Of a DNA stretch of 64,000 nucleotides, positions 43,244 through 53,532 are shown one piece after another; the stretch's first letter is position 1, and each line of letters begins with the position of its first letter. Origin of the DNA: Streptomyces roseoverticillatus (GTDB lineage Bacteria; Actinomycetota; Actinomycetes; Streptomycetales; Streptomycetaceae); assembly GCF_000719265.1 (NCBI RefSeq), contig NZ_JOFL01000011.1, positions 186,001 to 250,000 on the forward strand, read 5' to 3'. The notes under the pieces were generated by a model. The model did not search any database and was not told where the DNA came from. It saw nothing but the letters and a program-made list of their open reading frames with translations. Position numbers and translations under genes: made by a program.

Positions 43244-45415
43244 CTACCGCACCGCCATCGACGCGACCGCCTCGCCGTCCTTCTCGTACAGCTCGAACCA
43301 GATGTTCTTGCCCTCGCCCCGCGGGTCCACTCCCCACGCCCCCGCGAGGATCTCCATCAGGACGAGGCCCCGGCCCGAGGAGGCCATCTCGCCGGGGTGC
43401 CGCCGGTGCGGCAGTTCGTCGCTGCTGTCCGAGACGTCGACGCGGACGCACCGCTCCCCGGGCTCGCCGCTGATGCGGGCGATGAGCACCGCGTCCCCGT
43501 CGGTGTGGACGAGGACGTTGGTGACCATCTCGGAGACCATCAGGACGGCGGAGTCGGTCTGGTCGGCGTCGGGCCAGTCGTGCATCAGGTCGCGCACCTG
43601 CTGCCGCGCCTCGGCGATCCGTTCCGGTTCGGCCTGGGCGATGCTGAGGACCGTGCGCCGCACAGGGCGCGGCACGGCCGCCGGTCCGGCGCCCGCCGCA
43701 CCGTCTTCGCGGGCGAGCAGTAGGACGGCGATGTCGTCCTCGCGGCGGTCCAGGAGCGGCCCGGTCGTGTAGTGGGAGGAGGGGCCGTGGACGGCCTTGA
43801 CGAGGGCGTCCGCGAGCGCTTCCAGATCGCTTCCGTCGGGCCCGCCGCCGCCCCCGCCGAGGTCGAGCGGCTGTCCCTCGATCACTTCGCGCAGCCGGTT
43901 CCAGCCGCTGTCCAGGTCGTGTCCGCCCGTCTCGATCAGCCCGTCCGTGCAGACGAGCATGGTCTCGCCGGGTTCGAGGACGAGCCGCGTGGTGGGGTAG
44001 TCGGTGTCGGGGTCGATGCCGAGCGGCAGACCGCCGGCCGTGTTGCGGACGAGCATGGTGCCGTCGCTCAGCCGGATCGCCGGGTTCGGGTGGCCGGCCC
44101 GGGCGATGACGAGCCGCCCGCTCTCCGGGTCGACCTCGATGTACAGGCACGTCGCGAAGCGCGGTTCGCCCTCCTCGCCCTCGGTCTCGGAGGCGTTGAT
44201 CCCGGCGAGGAAGTGGGAGGCGCGGGAGAGGACCGCGTCGGGGTGGTGGCCTTCGGAGGCGTACGCGCGCAGGGCGATCCGCAGCTGGCCCATGAGCCCG
44301 GCGGCCCGCACGTCGTGGCCCTGCACGTCGCCGATGACGAGCGCGATCCTGCCGAGGGGGAGGGGGATCATGTCATACCAGTCGCCGCCGACCTCCAGCC
44401 CGCCGCCGGTCGGCACGTACCGCGCGGCGACGGCCATGCCGGGGATGTCCTGCTGCAGCGTCGGCATCATGGAGCGCTGCAGGCCGACGGTGAGCTCCCG
44501 CTCGGACTCGTGCACGCTCGCCCGGCTCAGGGCCTGCGCGAGCATGCGGGCCACCGTCGTGAGCACGGACCGCTCGTCGGGCGTGAAGGACACCGGCACG
44601 CTGAATCCGGCCATCCACGCCCCGATGACCTGCCCCGCGTTGATCAGCGGCAGGAACGCCCACGACTGCCGCCCGAAGTGCGCGACGTCCTGCCAGGCGG
44701 CCGGGAAGCGGCGCTCGTAGTCCTCGGGCGACGGCAGGTAGATGCCCCGGCCGGTGCGGATGACCTCGGCCGCCGGGTAGGCCGCGTCCATGGGCAGGTC
44801 GAGGAACGGGTCCGCGCTGCCGGGCGCGTACCCGTGGTGCCCGATCACCCGCACCCGGCCGCCCTCGGAGCTGAAGACCGCGAGCCCCGACGGCTCGAAG
44901 CCGGGCATCGACAGCCCGGCCGCCACCCGCAGCACCTCGGCCGTGGAGCGGGCCTCCGCGAGCGCCCGCCCCGCGTCCAGCAGGAACGCTTCTCTATTGC
45001 GCCGCCAGTCGCCCGTGACCATCGGCGCACGGGCCGCGGACGTGCCCGGCTGCGGCTCCGGCACCTCCTGCACCGTGCCGACCATCACGAAGTCCACCCG
45101 GCCCTTGGCCGCGGCCCGCAGCTGCGGCCGCATCCGGCAGCGCACCGTCCGCAGCACCCGGCCCTTGTCGTCGACCACCCGCAGCCGCGCCTCGGTGAGC
45201 GTGCCCTCGGCCACGGCCAGGCTGATCACGCCCTGGACCTCCACCCAGTCCACGGCGTGGAAGCGCGCCCTCGTCGCGGATTCGGTCAGCTCCGTACGGG
45301 TGGCGGGGAGGCCCAGCAGCCGGGAGGCTTCGGGGTCGAAGGTGGCGATGCGCGTGGCGTTGTCCCAGTGCCACAGGCCGGTCGCTGTGGCGGCCAGTAC
45401 GTCCTCGGTGCGCAT
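43244..45415 (-). CDS. PAS-GAF-SpoIIE (PP2C) phosphatase with HATPase domain
   Basis: 723 residues. Order: PAS-like sensor (residues 1-115), GAF domain (about 150-320, GYAPGSADPFLDLP), SpoIIE/PP2C phosphatase (about 345-570; metal-site motifs GGDWYDMIPL, GDVQGHD, CTDGLIE) and an RsbW-type HATPase (about 590-720; MVSEMVTNVLVHTDGDA and SGRGLVLMEIL). Both a phosphatase for anti-anti-sigma factors and an anti-sigma kinase are therefore in one chain, an arrangement expanded in Streptomyces. It probably controls a stress sigma factor. It is divergent from aspS, with ATG 45415. Confidence 0.85.
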   Translation of the reverse strand: MRTEDVLAATATGLWHWDNATRIATFDPEASRLLGLPATRTELTESATRARFHAVDWVEVQGVISLAVAEGTLTEARLRVVDDKGRVLRTVRCRMRPQLRAAAKGRVDFVMVGTVQEVPEPQPGTSAARAPMVTGDWRRNREAFLLDAGRALAEARSTAEVLRVAAGLSMPGFEPSGLAVFSSEGGRVRVIGHHGYAPGSADPFLDLPMDAAYPAAEVIRTGRGIYLPSPEDYERRFPAAWQDVAHFGRQSWAFLPLINAGQVIGAWMAGFSVPVSFTPDERSVLTTVARMLAQALSRASVHESERELTVGLQRSMMPTLQQDIPGMAVAARYVPTGGGLEVGGDWYDMIPLPLGRIALVIGDVQGHDVRAAGLMGQLRIALRAYASEGHHPDAVLSRASHFLAGINASETEGEEGEPRFATCLYIEVDPESGRLVIARAGHPNPAIRLSDGTMLVRNTAGGLPLGIDPDTDYPTTRLVLEPGETMLVCTDGLIETGGHDLDSGWNRLREVIEGQPLDLGGGGGGPDGSDLEALADALVKAVHGPSSHYTTGPLLDRREDDIAVLLLAREDGAAGAGPAAVPRPVRRTVLSIAQAEPERIAEARQQVRDLMHDWPDADQTDSAVLMVSEMVTNVLVHTDGDAVLIARISGEPGERCVRVDVSDSSDELPHRRHPGEMASSGRGLVLMEILAGAWGVDPRGEGKNIWFELYEKDGEAVASMAVR

Positions 45416-45591
45416 TGCCCTACTTTATGCAGGTCTACGCAAGGGGTACCACCGAAGGTACGGTGGGCGGATCTTCACAAGCGCGCAGTACGCTTGCTCC
45501 CGTGTTGTATGCACGCTAGCCCTGTGCCGCACGTACGAGCCTGTGCTGCAGGCACGCTAGCCCACGCCCTCGATCACGACTTGGATGAACG
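45416..45591. promoter_or_regulatory. Divergent promoter region of aspS and SpoIIE gene
   Basis: Contains two dyads, CCACCG-AAGGTA-CGGTGG (45449-45466) and CAAGCG-N7-CGCTTG (45478-45496), and a direct repeat of CACGCTAGCCC about 40 bp apart. No T-box leader is recognisable. Binding proteins unknown. Confidence 0.4.
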
Positions 45592-47367
45592 ATGCATCGG
45601 TACCGGTCCCACACCTGCGGCGAGCTCCGTGCGGCTGACGTCGACACCGACGTGCGACTGAGCGGCTGGCTGCACAATCGGCGTGACCTGGGCGGCATCC
45701 TCTTCATCGACCTCCGCGACCACCACGGCCTGGTGCAGCTCGTGGCCCGTCCCGGCACCCCCGCCAACGAGGCCCTGAGCCACCTCACCAAGGAGACCGT
45801 CGTCCGCATCGACGGCAAGGTCGTCAGCCGCGGTGCCGACAACATCAACCCCGAGCTCCCCACCGGTGAGATCGAGGTCGAGGTCTCCGCCGTCGAGGTC
45901 CTGGGCGCCGCCGAGCCGCTGCCCTTCACGATCAACACCGAGGACGGGGTGAACGAGGAGCGCCGCCTGGAGTACCGCTTCCTCGACCTGCGCCGCGAGC
46001 GCATGCACAGCAACATCATGCTGCGCTCCGCCGTCATCGCCTCCATCCGCGAGAAGATGACCAACCTCGGCTTCAACGAGCTGGCCACCCCGATCCTGTC
46101 CGCCACCTCCCCCGAGGGCGCGCGCGACTTCCTGGTGCCGTCCCGCCTGCACGCCGGCAAGTTCTACGCCCTGCCGCAGGCCCCGCAGCAGTTCAAGCAG
46201 CTGCTGATGATCGCCGGCTTCGACCGCTACTTCCAGATCGCGCCCTGCTTCCGCGACGAGGACGCCCGCGCCGACCGCTCGCCGGGCGAGTTCTACCAGC
46301 TCGACATGGAGATGTCCTTCGTCGAGCAGGAGGACGTCTTCCAGGTCATCGAGAAGGTCATGACCGACCTCTTCGAGGAGTTCGGCAACGGCCGCCACGT
46401 CACTTCCCCCTTCCCGCGGATCCCCTTCCGCGAGGCCATGCTCAAGTACGGCTCCGACAAGCCGGACCTGCGCGCCAAGCTGGAGCTCGCCGACGTCTCC
46501 GACGTCTTCGAGGGCTCGGAGTTCAAGGCCTTCGCCGGCAAGCACGTCCGCGCGCTGGCCGTCCCGGCCACCGGCGACCAGCCGCGCAAGTTCTTCGACG
46601 GCCTCGGCGACTACGCGGTCGAGCAGGGCGCGAAGGGCCTGGCCTGGGTGCGTGTGGGTGAAGGACTCCCCGACAAGGCAGCGCTCACCGGCCCGATCGC
46701 CAAGTTCCTCACCGAGGAGAACGTCAAGGCCCTCACCGAGCGCCTCGGCCTGGAGCCCGGCCACGCCATTTTCTTCGGCGCGGGCGAGTTCGACGAGGTC
46801 TCCAAGATCATGGGCGCCGTGCGCGTCGAGGCCGCCAAGCGCGCCGGCCAGTTCGAGGAGAACGTCTTCCGCTTCTGCTGGATCGTCGACTTCCCGATGT
46901 TCGAGAAGAACGAGGACACCGGCCAGATCGAGTTCTCGCACAACCCGTTCTCCATGCCGCAGGGCGGCCTGGAGGCGCTGAACACGATGGACCCGCTGGA
47001 CATCCTGGCCTGGCAGTACGACATCGTCTGCAACGGCACCGAGCTGTCCTCCGGCGCCATCCGCAACCACGAGCCCGAGGTCATGTACCGCGCGTTCGAG
47101 ATCGCGGGCTACTCCAACGAGGACGTGGAGCGCGAGTTCGGCGGCATGCTCCGCGCCTTCAAGTTCGGCGCCCCGCCGCACGGCGGCATCGCCCCGGGCG
47201 TCGACCGCATCGTGATGCTCCTGGCCGACGAGCCGAACATCCGCGAGACGATCGCCTTCCCGCTCAACGGCAACGCGCAGGACCTGCTGATGGGCGCCCC
47301 GAGCGAGGTCGACGAGTCCCGTCTGAAGGAGCTCCACCTGTCGATCCGTAAGCCGGTCGTCAAGTAG
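45592..47367 (+). CDS. aspS: Aspartate--tRNA ligase
   Basis: 591 residues, a full-length bacterial AspRS. The anticodon-binding OB domain holds [16 protein letters not shown] (about residues 26-41). Class II motif 2 is [19 protein letters not shown] (about 221-239), the bacterial insertion domain follows, and motif 3 is [14 protein letters not shown] (about 530-543). Leu in RRDLG, at the position where non-discriminating AspRS usually has His (RRDHG), hints at a discriminating enzyme; this is a recalled rule and needs checking. ATG 45592 with a weak SD. A perfect terminator follows. Confidence 0.95.
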   Translation: MHRYRSHTCGELRAADVDTDVRLSGWLHNRRDLGGILFIDLRDHHGLVQLVARPGTPANEALSHLTKETVVRIDGKVVSRGADNINPELPTGEIEVEVSAVEVLGAAEPLPFTINTEDGVNEERRLEYRFLDLRRERMHSNIMLRSAVIASIREKMTNLGFNELATPILSATSPEGARDFLVPSRLHAGKFYALPQAPQQFKQLLMIAGFDRYFQIAPCFRDEDARADRSPGEFYQLDMEMSFVEQEDVFQVIEKVMTDLFEEFGNGRHVTSPFPRIPFREAMLKYGSDKPDLRAKLELADVSDVFEGSEFKAFAGKHVRALAVPATGDQPRKFFDGLGDYAVEQGAKGLAWVRVGEGLPDKAALTGPIAKFLTEENVKALTERLGLEPGHAIFFGAGEFDEVSKIMGAVRVEAAKRAGQFEENVFRFCWIVDFPMFEKNEDTGQIEFSHNPFSMPQGGLEALNTMDPLDILAWQYDIVCNGTELSSGAIRNHEPEVMYRAFEIAGYSNEDVEREFGGMLRAFKFGAPPHGGIAPGVDRIVMLLADEPNIRETIAFPLNGNAQDLLMGAPSEVDESRLKELHLSIRKPVVK

Positions 47368-47385
47368 TACGCGCCTTTACGTGCT

Positions 47386-47417
47386 GAGCCCCCGCGCCGT
47401 TCTCGGCGCGGGGGCTC
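47386..47417 (+). terminator. aspS terminator
   Basis: GAGCCCCCGCGCC-GTTCTC-GGCGCGGGGGCTC: perfect 13-bp stem with a 6-nt loop, 18 nt after the aspS stop and before the convergent MarR gene. Confidence 0.9.
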
Positions 47418-47444
47418 GTGCGTGCCGGGCAGGATGCCCCGGTT

Positions 47445-47951
47445 TCAACGCGGCGTGGCCGTGCCGCCGACGTTGCTGATCATCCGCTGGAGGACGGTGA
47501 GGGCGGCCGCGTACTCCTCGTCCGTGATGCCCTCGTGGATCTCCGCGCGCAGCCGCGTGACGAGGGTCTTGATCCGGGCCTTGGCGTCCCGTCCGGCGTC
47601 GGTGAGGGCCAGGCGGCCGGCGTCGCCGGCGACGAGCCACTCGCGGCGGAGGAGGCTGTCGACGGCGTGGCCCACCGCGCCGGGCGTCACGCCGTTGAGG
47701 TAGGGCTCCAGCCGCTCGCAGACCTCGGCGCGGGTGAGGCCGTTCTCCGCGCCGTCGACGTGGTTGAGCGTCCACCACTGCTGCTGGGTGACGTCCTCGC
47801 GGGCCATCGCGCCGCGGATGTGGTCGAGCAGTGCTTGCGAGGCGGCCCAGGTCCAGTAGGCGACGGGCTGGGCCGCCAGTGCCGAGATGTCGAGCGGGGC
47901 GTCGGTGGCGGTGGCGGGGGCGGTGTCGAGGCTTTCGCGTTCCGTCGTCAT
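47445..47951 (-). CDS. MarR family winged-helix regulator
   Basis: 168 residues with a MarR layout: helices around AYWTWAASQALLDHIRGAM and QQWWTLNHVDG, the HTH LTRAEVCERLEPYLNGVTPG, wing LVAGDAGRLALTDAG, and a C-terminal dimerisation helix. ATG 47951 is used; GTG 47957 is in frame and no SD precedes either. The promoter region contains three TCAAG/CTTGA half-sites (47970-47990), likely its own operator. Ligand and targets are unknown. Confidence 0.8.
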   Translation of the reverse strand: MTTERESLDTAPATATDAPLDISALAAQPVAYWTWAASQALLDHIRGAMAREDVTQQQWWTLNHVDGAENGLTRAEVCERLEPYLNGVTPGAVGHAVDSLLRREWLVAGDAGRLALTDAGRDAKARIKTLVTRLRAEIHEGITDEEYAAALTVLQRMISNVGGTATPR

Positions 47952-47969
47952 GGCCACGACGCTAAAAGA

Positions 47970-47990
47970 TCAAGCTGACTTGAGGTCAAG
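47970..47990. promoter_or_regulatory. MarR-type operator with three CTTGA half-sites
   Basis: TCAAG-CTGA-CTTGA-GG-TCAAG within 21 bp immediately upstream of the MarR start. The half-sites form two overlapping inverted repeats. The related TTCAA/TTGAA arrangement occurs before the pirin gene. Confidence 0.6.
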
Positions 47991-48008
47991 GCCGGTTCAG
48001 GGGCGCCC

Positions 48009-48545
48009 TCAGTAGCCCGTCTCGCCGTCCGTCCGCTCCCGCAGCAGGTCGGCGTGCCCGTTGTGCCGCGCGTACTCCTCGATCATGTGCAGGAAGATCC
48101 AGCGCAGGGACACCTCCTGGCCCTGCACCGTCCCCACGGCGTTGAGCGACAGGGGCGCGTAGGCGGCCCGGGCCCGCGCGATCTCCTCCTGCCACACCGC
48201 CACCGCCTCCCCGAGACTCGCGTCCGGCGCGACGGCGAGGCCCGCATCGGCATCGCCCAGATCCTCCGCGGATCTCGCCTCGCCGCGCGCGCCCGGCCCG
48301 TACAGCGGTGGCGCCGCCTGGCTCTGGAGCACTCTGCGGAACCACTGCCGCTCCACCTCGCCCATGTGCTGCACGAGGCCCAGCAGGCTCAGCGTGGACG
48401 GCGGTGCTGCCGCGTCCCGCGCTTGTTCGTCGGTCAGGCCGGCGACCTTGCGCGCGAGGGTGGCGCGCTGGAAGTCCAGCCAACTCTCCAGTGTGGTGCG
48501 CTCATCGGCCGTCAGGGGTGGGATGGCACGCTCTGTCGTCACCAT
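48009..48545 (-). CDS. DinB family protein (DUF664 type)
   Basis: 178 residues, four-helix DinB/YfiT-like fold. Likely metal-ligand histidines are in [13 protein letters not shown] (about residues 58-70) and in [19 protein letters not shown] (about 150-168). Such proteins are often thiol-dependent transferases using mycothiol or bacillithiol. The substrate is unknown. Start ATG 48545; GTG 48542 is the next codon. It lies 10 nt downstream of the small receiver-like protein. Confidence 0.78.
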   Translation of the reverse strand: MVTTERAIPPLTADERTTLESWLDFQRATLARKVAGLTDEQARDAAAPPSTLSLLGLVQHMGEVERQWFRRVLQSQAAPPLYGPGARGEARSAEDLGDADAGLAVAPDASLGEAVAVWQEEIARARAAYAPLSLNAVGTVQGQEVSLRWIFLHMIEEYARHNGHADLLRERTDGETGY

Positions 48546-48555
48546 GACCGCAGTG

Positions 48556-48933
48556 TCACACGAGCGCGGTCAGCATGGGCAGCTTTGGGCAGCATCCCGC
48601 GGCGCTGTGCACGGCCCGCGACAGCTGCCGCCGCGTGATCGCGGGACGCCACAGCACGGACCGCACGCCGTACTCCGCCACGGCCATGAGCTCGCTCTCC
48701 CCGAGCTCGTCCGCGACCAGCACCACCGCCGTCCCGCCCTCGCGCGTCAGCCGCCGCATCGTGGCCGCCGCGGCCGGGTCGTCGGCCCCCATGAGGACGA
48801 AGCCGACGTCCCCTTCCTCGTCCCGCCGGACCACCCGCACCTCGGGCAGCATCGCCCGCACCTCGCGGGCGAACCTGGCCCGCACCAGCTCGTCGGTGGC
48901 GTGCACGCTGATGGTGATCGGCTTCTTGAACAC
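48556..48933 (-). CDS. Receiver-like domain protein without DNA-binding domain
   Basis: 125 residues. The alternating beta/alpha pattern ([80 protein letters not shown]) matches the receiver half of Streptomyces NarL/LuxR regulators. The phosphoacceptor Asp context is not evident and the LuxR helix-turn-helix is missing: the protein stops after [12 protein letters not shown]. It may be a truncated regulator or a stand-alone pseudo-receiver. GTG 48933 has GAGGAAGAG upstream. The DinB gene begins 10 nt later. Confidence 0.6.
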   Translation of the reverse strand: MFKKPITISVHATDELVRARFAREVRAMLPEVRVVRRDEEGDVGFVLMGADDPAAAATMRRLTREGGTAVVLVADELGESELMAVAEYGVRSVLWRPAITRRQLSRAVHSAAGCCPKLPMLTALV

Positions 48934-49029
48934 TGCTCTTCCTCGTCTCCAGGCTTCCCCCGTGTAAGTGCGATGCCCAGCCTGCTCGGCCGGCCTCAAC
49001 GGACGATTACCGATCCATCAACGGGTACG

Positions 49030-49067
49030 GCAGAGGGCCCGGAACCGTACGGTTCCGGGCCCTCTGC
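49030..49067 (-). terminator. metG terminator, 38-nt perfect palindrome
   Basis: Arms of 19 bp (GCAGAGGGCCCGGAACCGT and its complement) with no unpaired loop, 18 nt beyond the metG stop. Confidence 0.9.
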
Positions 49068-49085
49068 GGCTGCTGCGCGGGGCGA

Positions 49086-50807
<1,722 letters not shown>

Positions 50808-50887
50808 TGCGGCTGCTCCCTGGTCGCGGGCGTATATGGAGACCTTTAGCGTATCCGAGCGACCAGGGGTGACCGCGCGCCGTTTCT

Positions 50888-51130
50888 TCAGGCCATCCAG
50901 GCCCTCCAGGGCCGGGTGATCACCTCCCGGTAGGTGTGGTGCGAGGGGTGCCGGCCGGCGTGCCGGAAGGTCCACGCTTGCGCGTCCGCGGGATCCTCCA
51001 GCGCGTCCGAGTGCTGCTCGCACACGGCGCACTGCATCACGTACGTGATCGGCTCGGCGTCCGGCTCGCGGTCGGGGGCGAGGGTCCAGGTGCCGTAGCG
51101 GTAGACGGCGCGGGGAGTATGTGCGGTCAC
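50888..51130 (-). CDS. Small Cys/His protein, DUF7848-like
   Basis: 80 residues with [20 protein letters not shown], then [15 protein letters not shown], a CxxC plus His pattern resembling a small zinc-binding fold. It matches the small Streptomyces family annotated as DUF7848, often found beside XRE/DUF397 modules. GTG 51130 overlaps the stop of the upstream 76-residue gene (GTGA), so the two are coupled. Function unknown. Confidence 0.7.
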   Translation of the reverse strand: MTAHTPRAVYRYGTWTLAPDREPDAEPITYVMQCAVCEQHSDALEDPADAQAWTFRHAGRHPSHHTYREVITRPWRAWMA

Positions 51131-51357
51131 TGCAGCCCCCACCTGCTCAGTGCGTTGAGCCGCGCGACGCGGGCGCGGAGCGCTTCCGCTTCGGACGCGG
51201 GGCGGGTGTGCTCGGGAGGGCAGTCCCACTCCACCCCGCCTTGCGGTGGGCGCAGGTGTACGCCGCCGGCGTGGAGGTTCATGACCTGGCCGAGGCGGTT
51301 GGTACGGGTGTCTACTGCGTAGCTGAGAGGAAGGGGAGGGGGATTTTCTCTGCTCAC
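51127..51357 (-). CDS. Small hypothetical protein beside XRE/DUF397 module
   Basis: 76 residues (GTG start 51357). No recognised domain; a [20 protein letters not shown] segment followed by a Pro/Trp-rich patch ([19 protein letters not shown]) and a helical C-terminus. Small proteins of this type recur in Streptomyces next to XRE regulators. It is divergent from the XRE gene, with 117 nt between starts, and coupled to the DUF7848-like gene. Function unknown. Confidence 0.62.
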   Translation of the reverse strand: MSRENPPPLPLSYAVDTRTNRLGQVMNLHAGGVHLRPPQGGVEWDCPPEHTRPASEAEALRARVARLNALSRWGLQ

Positions 51358-51474
51358 GCCATATTGATGCCCACGGATGGCTAGCCTGATCGGTCACGAG
51401 ATGGATACGGCCAGTGATGTGCGGAATCTTTGGCCAGAGGGTATGCCATCTGTAGCAGGGGAGGGTACGGGTCC

Positions 51475-52284
51475 ATGGGTGAGGTTTTCCTTCCGGGCAA
51501 CCACAGGTACTTCGGTAAGCAGTTCATGATGTGGCGGCAGGAAGCGGAGATGTCGAGGGAGGAGGTGGCTGAGGCGGTGGGATATTCCGCGGAAATGGTG
51601 CGGTCCGTGGAGCAGGGGAGGCGGGCGTGCCCGCCGAGGATGGCGGAGATCGCGGATGAGTTGTTCGGCGCGCGGGGTAAGTTGAAAGCCGGGCTTTCGT
51701 ACCTCACGCGGGAGAAGTTCCCGGAGCGATCGAAGGAATTCTTCAGCTTCGAGAGCGAAGCGATCACGCTGTGGGGCTACCAGCCGCTGCTCATCCCGGG
51801 GCTCCTCCAGACGGAGGCGTACGCGCGGGCGCTGGTCGGCAGCAACCATCCACCGGTGGACGACGAGGAGGTCGAAGAGCGCGTCGCTGCTCGGATGGAG
51901 CGCCAGGGGCTGCTTACGCGTAGGCCACTGGTGCAGTGCAGCTTCGTGATCTACGAGGCCGCCTTGCGGTGTCGTATGGGCGGAGTCGACGTCTGCAAAG
52001 AACAGCTGCTGCATCTGCTGGAGGTAGGCAAGCTGCGTAACGTCAGCATCCAGGTGTTGCCGTTTGGCAGCGCCTTCTCGGCTGCGCTTAGCGGCCCATT
52101 GGTCTTCTTGGAGACCGCCAAGCATCAGCGTTTCATGCTCGCGGAAGGGCAAATGATCAGCCACTTCACTGGAGATCCGGAAAATGTCTCAGTCGCCACG
52201 CAGCGGCAGGGCGCGATCCAGTCCGAAGCCCTCAGCACCGAAGAGTCCGCACGATTCATCGAGCAGATGGTGAGTGAGCTGTGA
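51475..52284 (+). CDS. XRE family regulator with DUF5753 domain (WhiJ-like)
   Basis: 269 residues. HTH near residues 20-60 (MSREEVAEAVGYSAEMVRSV, then EQGRR). The DUF5753 domain has the typical QPLLIPGLLQTEAYARALV and VSIQVLPFG segments. ATG 51475 follows GGGGAGGG. The next gene, a DUF397 protein, starts in overlap (GTGA). Such pairs (WhiJ-like) act on development and may behave like toxin-antitoxin-related switches, with the small DUF397 protein as partner. Base composition here is lower in GC than in flanking genes, hinting at a mobile or accessory origin. Confidence 0.82.
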   Translation: MGEVFLPGNHRYFGKQFMMWRQEAEMSREEVAEAVGYSAEMVRSVEQGRRACPPRMAEIADELFGARGKLKAGLSYLTREKFPERSKEFFSFESEAITLWGYQPLLIPGLLQTEAYARALVGSNHPPVDDEEVEERVAARMERQGLLTRRPLVQCSFVIYEAALRCRMGGVDVCKEQLLHLLEVGKLRNVSIQVLPFGSAFSAALSGPLVFLETAKHQRFMLAEGQMISHFTGDPENVSVATQRQGAIQSEALSTEESARFIEQMVSEL

Positions 52285-52523
52285 TAGGCGAACTCGTATG
52301 GTTTAAGTCCAGCTATAGCGACGGGGACGGCAGCGAGTGTGTCGAAGTGGCTATTTCGTGGCGTAAGTCCAGTTATAGCGACGATGACGGAAGCAATTGC
52401 GTCGAGATGGCCAATGGGCCGCGGGGTATATACATACGGGACTCAAAACAAAGGTCCGGTCCTCAACTCGCCGTAGGCGCCCCCGCCTGGACGGGGTTCC
52501 TCACGTACATCGCCGCGGCGTAA
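52281..52523 (+). CDS. DUF397 protein with internally duplicated core motif
   Basis: 80 residues. DUF397 proteins normally hold one WRKSSYS...NCVEVA motif; here two copies occur in tandem (FKSSYSDGDGSECVEVA and WRKSSYSDDDGSNCVEMA), then IYIRDSKQRSGP and the usual C-terminal AWTGFL helix. At DNA level the copies are 60 bp apart. GTG 52281 overlaps the upstream stop. Presumed partner of the preceding XRE regulator. Confidence 0.8.
   Translation: MIGELVWFKSSYSDGDGSECVEVAISWRKSSYSDDDGSNCVEMANGPRGIYIRDSKQRSGPQLAVGAPAWTGFLTYIAAA
52304..52413 (+). repeat. 60-bp-period duplication inside the DUF397 gene
   Basis: 52304-52353 and 52364-52413 align with roughly 80 percent identity (both begin TAAGTCCAG, then TATAGCGACG). 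The spacing of exactly 20 codons keeps the frame and duplicates the DUF397 signature. Confidence 0.85.
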
Positions 52524-52679
52524 ACCGCGCTCACCAGGCTGGGGTCCGTGGGTCGGGTGCCGGTCAGAACAGGCTGGCAGCGGGCGGAGGGTGGGGGCTG
52601 GTGCCCTCGCGGCGCGGAAATCCACCGGCCGTGCGGGGCTCCGCGGCGTGGAAGTGGGCTGAAGGCGTCGGCCGCATTG

Positions 52680-53399
52680 TCACGCGGCCTGTCCGGTTGC
52701 GGCCAGTACCAGTTCGCGGACGGTGATCCGCTGCGGCTGCTCGTAGACCCAACGCACCGCCTCCGCGATCTCATCGGCCGTCGGCAGTTCCACCGCATCC
52801 TTGAATGCCTGGTAGTCGGCCTTGGCGGCCTCGTCGGTGGTGTGCGACAGCAGGTCCGTACGGACCGCGCCCGGGGCGATGGTCACCACCCGCACTCCGT
52901 GCGCGGCGACCTCCTCGCGCAGGCTCTCCGAGATCGCGTGCACCGCGGCTTTGGTGCCGCTGTAGACGGTGTGCTTCGGGTAGCTCTTGAGACCTGCCAC
53001 CGAGCCGATGTTGATCACCGTGCCGGTTCCGCGGTCGACCATGCCGGGCAGTACCGCGGCGATGCCGTTGAGCAGGCCGCGCACGTTCACGTCCACCATC
53101 TGGTCCCATTCCTGCGCCGGCTGCTCGGCGACCTCGCCGAGCAGCATCGTCCCGGCGTTGTTCACGATCGCGTCGGCGGGGCCGAAGGCGGCCTCGGCCT
53201 CGGCGACCGCGGCGGCCACCGCGGAGCGGTCGGTGACGTCCACCGCCCGCGCCAGTGCGTGGGGCAGGCCCAGGCCGGTGAGCCGGTCGAGGCGACGGCC
53301 GAGCAGCAGGAGCGCGTGACCGCGGTCGGCGAAGGCGCGTGCGATAGCCGCGCCGATGCCCGAACCTGCGCCGGTGATGACGATGAGCGGCTGTGCCAT
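52680..53399 (-). CDS. SDR family NAD(P)-dependent oxidoreductase
   Basis: 239 residues, classical short-chain dehydrogenase: cofactor motif TGAGSGIG (about residues 9-16), NNAG, catalytic Ser in INIGSVAG and Tyr-Lys in YSGTKAAV (YxxxK, about 146-150), then PGAVRT. It probably reduces or oxidises a small carbonyl or alcohol; substrate unknown. It diverges from a LysR gene with 131 nt between starts, which probably regulates it. No notable terminator; the 156 nt after the DUF397 gene is empty. Confidence 0.88.
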   Translation of the reverse strand: MAQPLIVITGAGSGIGAAIARAFADRGHALLLLGRRLDRLTGLGLPHALARAVDVTDRSAVAAAVAEAEAAFGPADAIVNNAGTMLLGEVAEQPAQEWDQMVDVNVRGLLNGIAAVLPGMVDRGTGTVINIGSVAGLKSYPKHTVYSGTKAAVHAISESLREEVAAHGVRVVTIAPGAVRTDLLSHTTDEAAKADYQAFKDAVELPTADEIAEAVRWVYEQPQRITVRELVLAATGQAA

Positions 53400-53516
53400 G
53401 GCGTGCCCCGTTCCTCATGACTTCTGGATACTGCCTCCGGGCGGATCTCCGGAGGCGACGTCATCAACCCTGCTCGTGCGCCGACTTCCGAACAATGCCG
53501 AACCCCGAAAGGATCG

Positions 53517-53532
53517 ATAACCTGAGGGTTAT
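53517..53532. promoter_or_regulatory. LysR-type dyad overlapping the LysR start codon
   Basis: ATAACC-TGAG-GGTTAT, perfect 6-bp arms with a T-N11-A spacing. It includes the first two bases of the ATG at 53531. Occupancy would block LysR expression, a typical autoregulation layout. Confidence 0.65.

Noticed and set aside
45416..45591. T-box riboswitch before aspS
   Set aside because: No T-box consensus or specifier loop could be recognised; aspS in actinobacteria is not usually T-box controlled.
48556..48933. Frameshifted full-length LuxR regulator
   Set aside because: No HTH-like sequence is found in any frame between 48546 and 48560 or inside the DinB gene; a simple frameshift cannot restore it.
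50808..50887. SAM or methionine riboswitch before metG
   Set aside because: Only 80 nt to the next gene end and no conserved riboswitch core seen.
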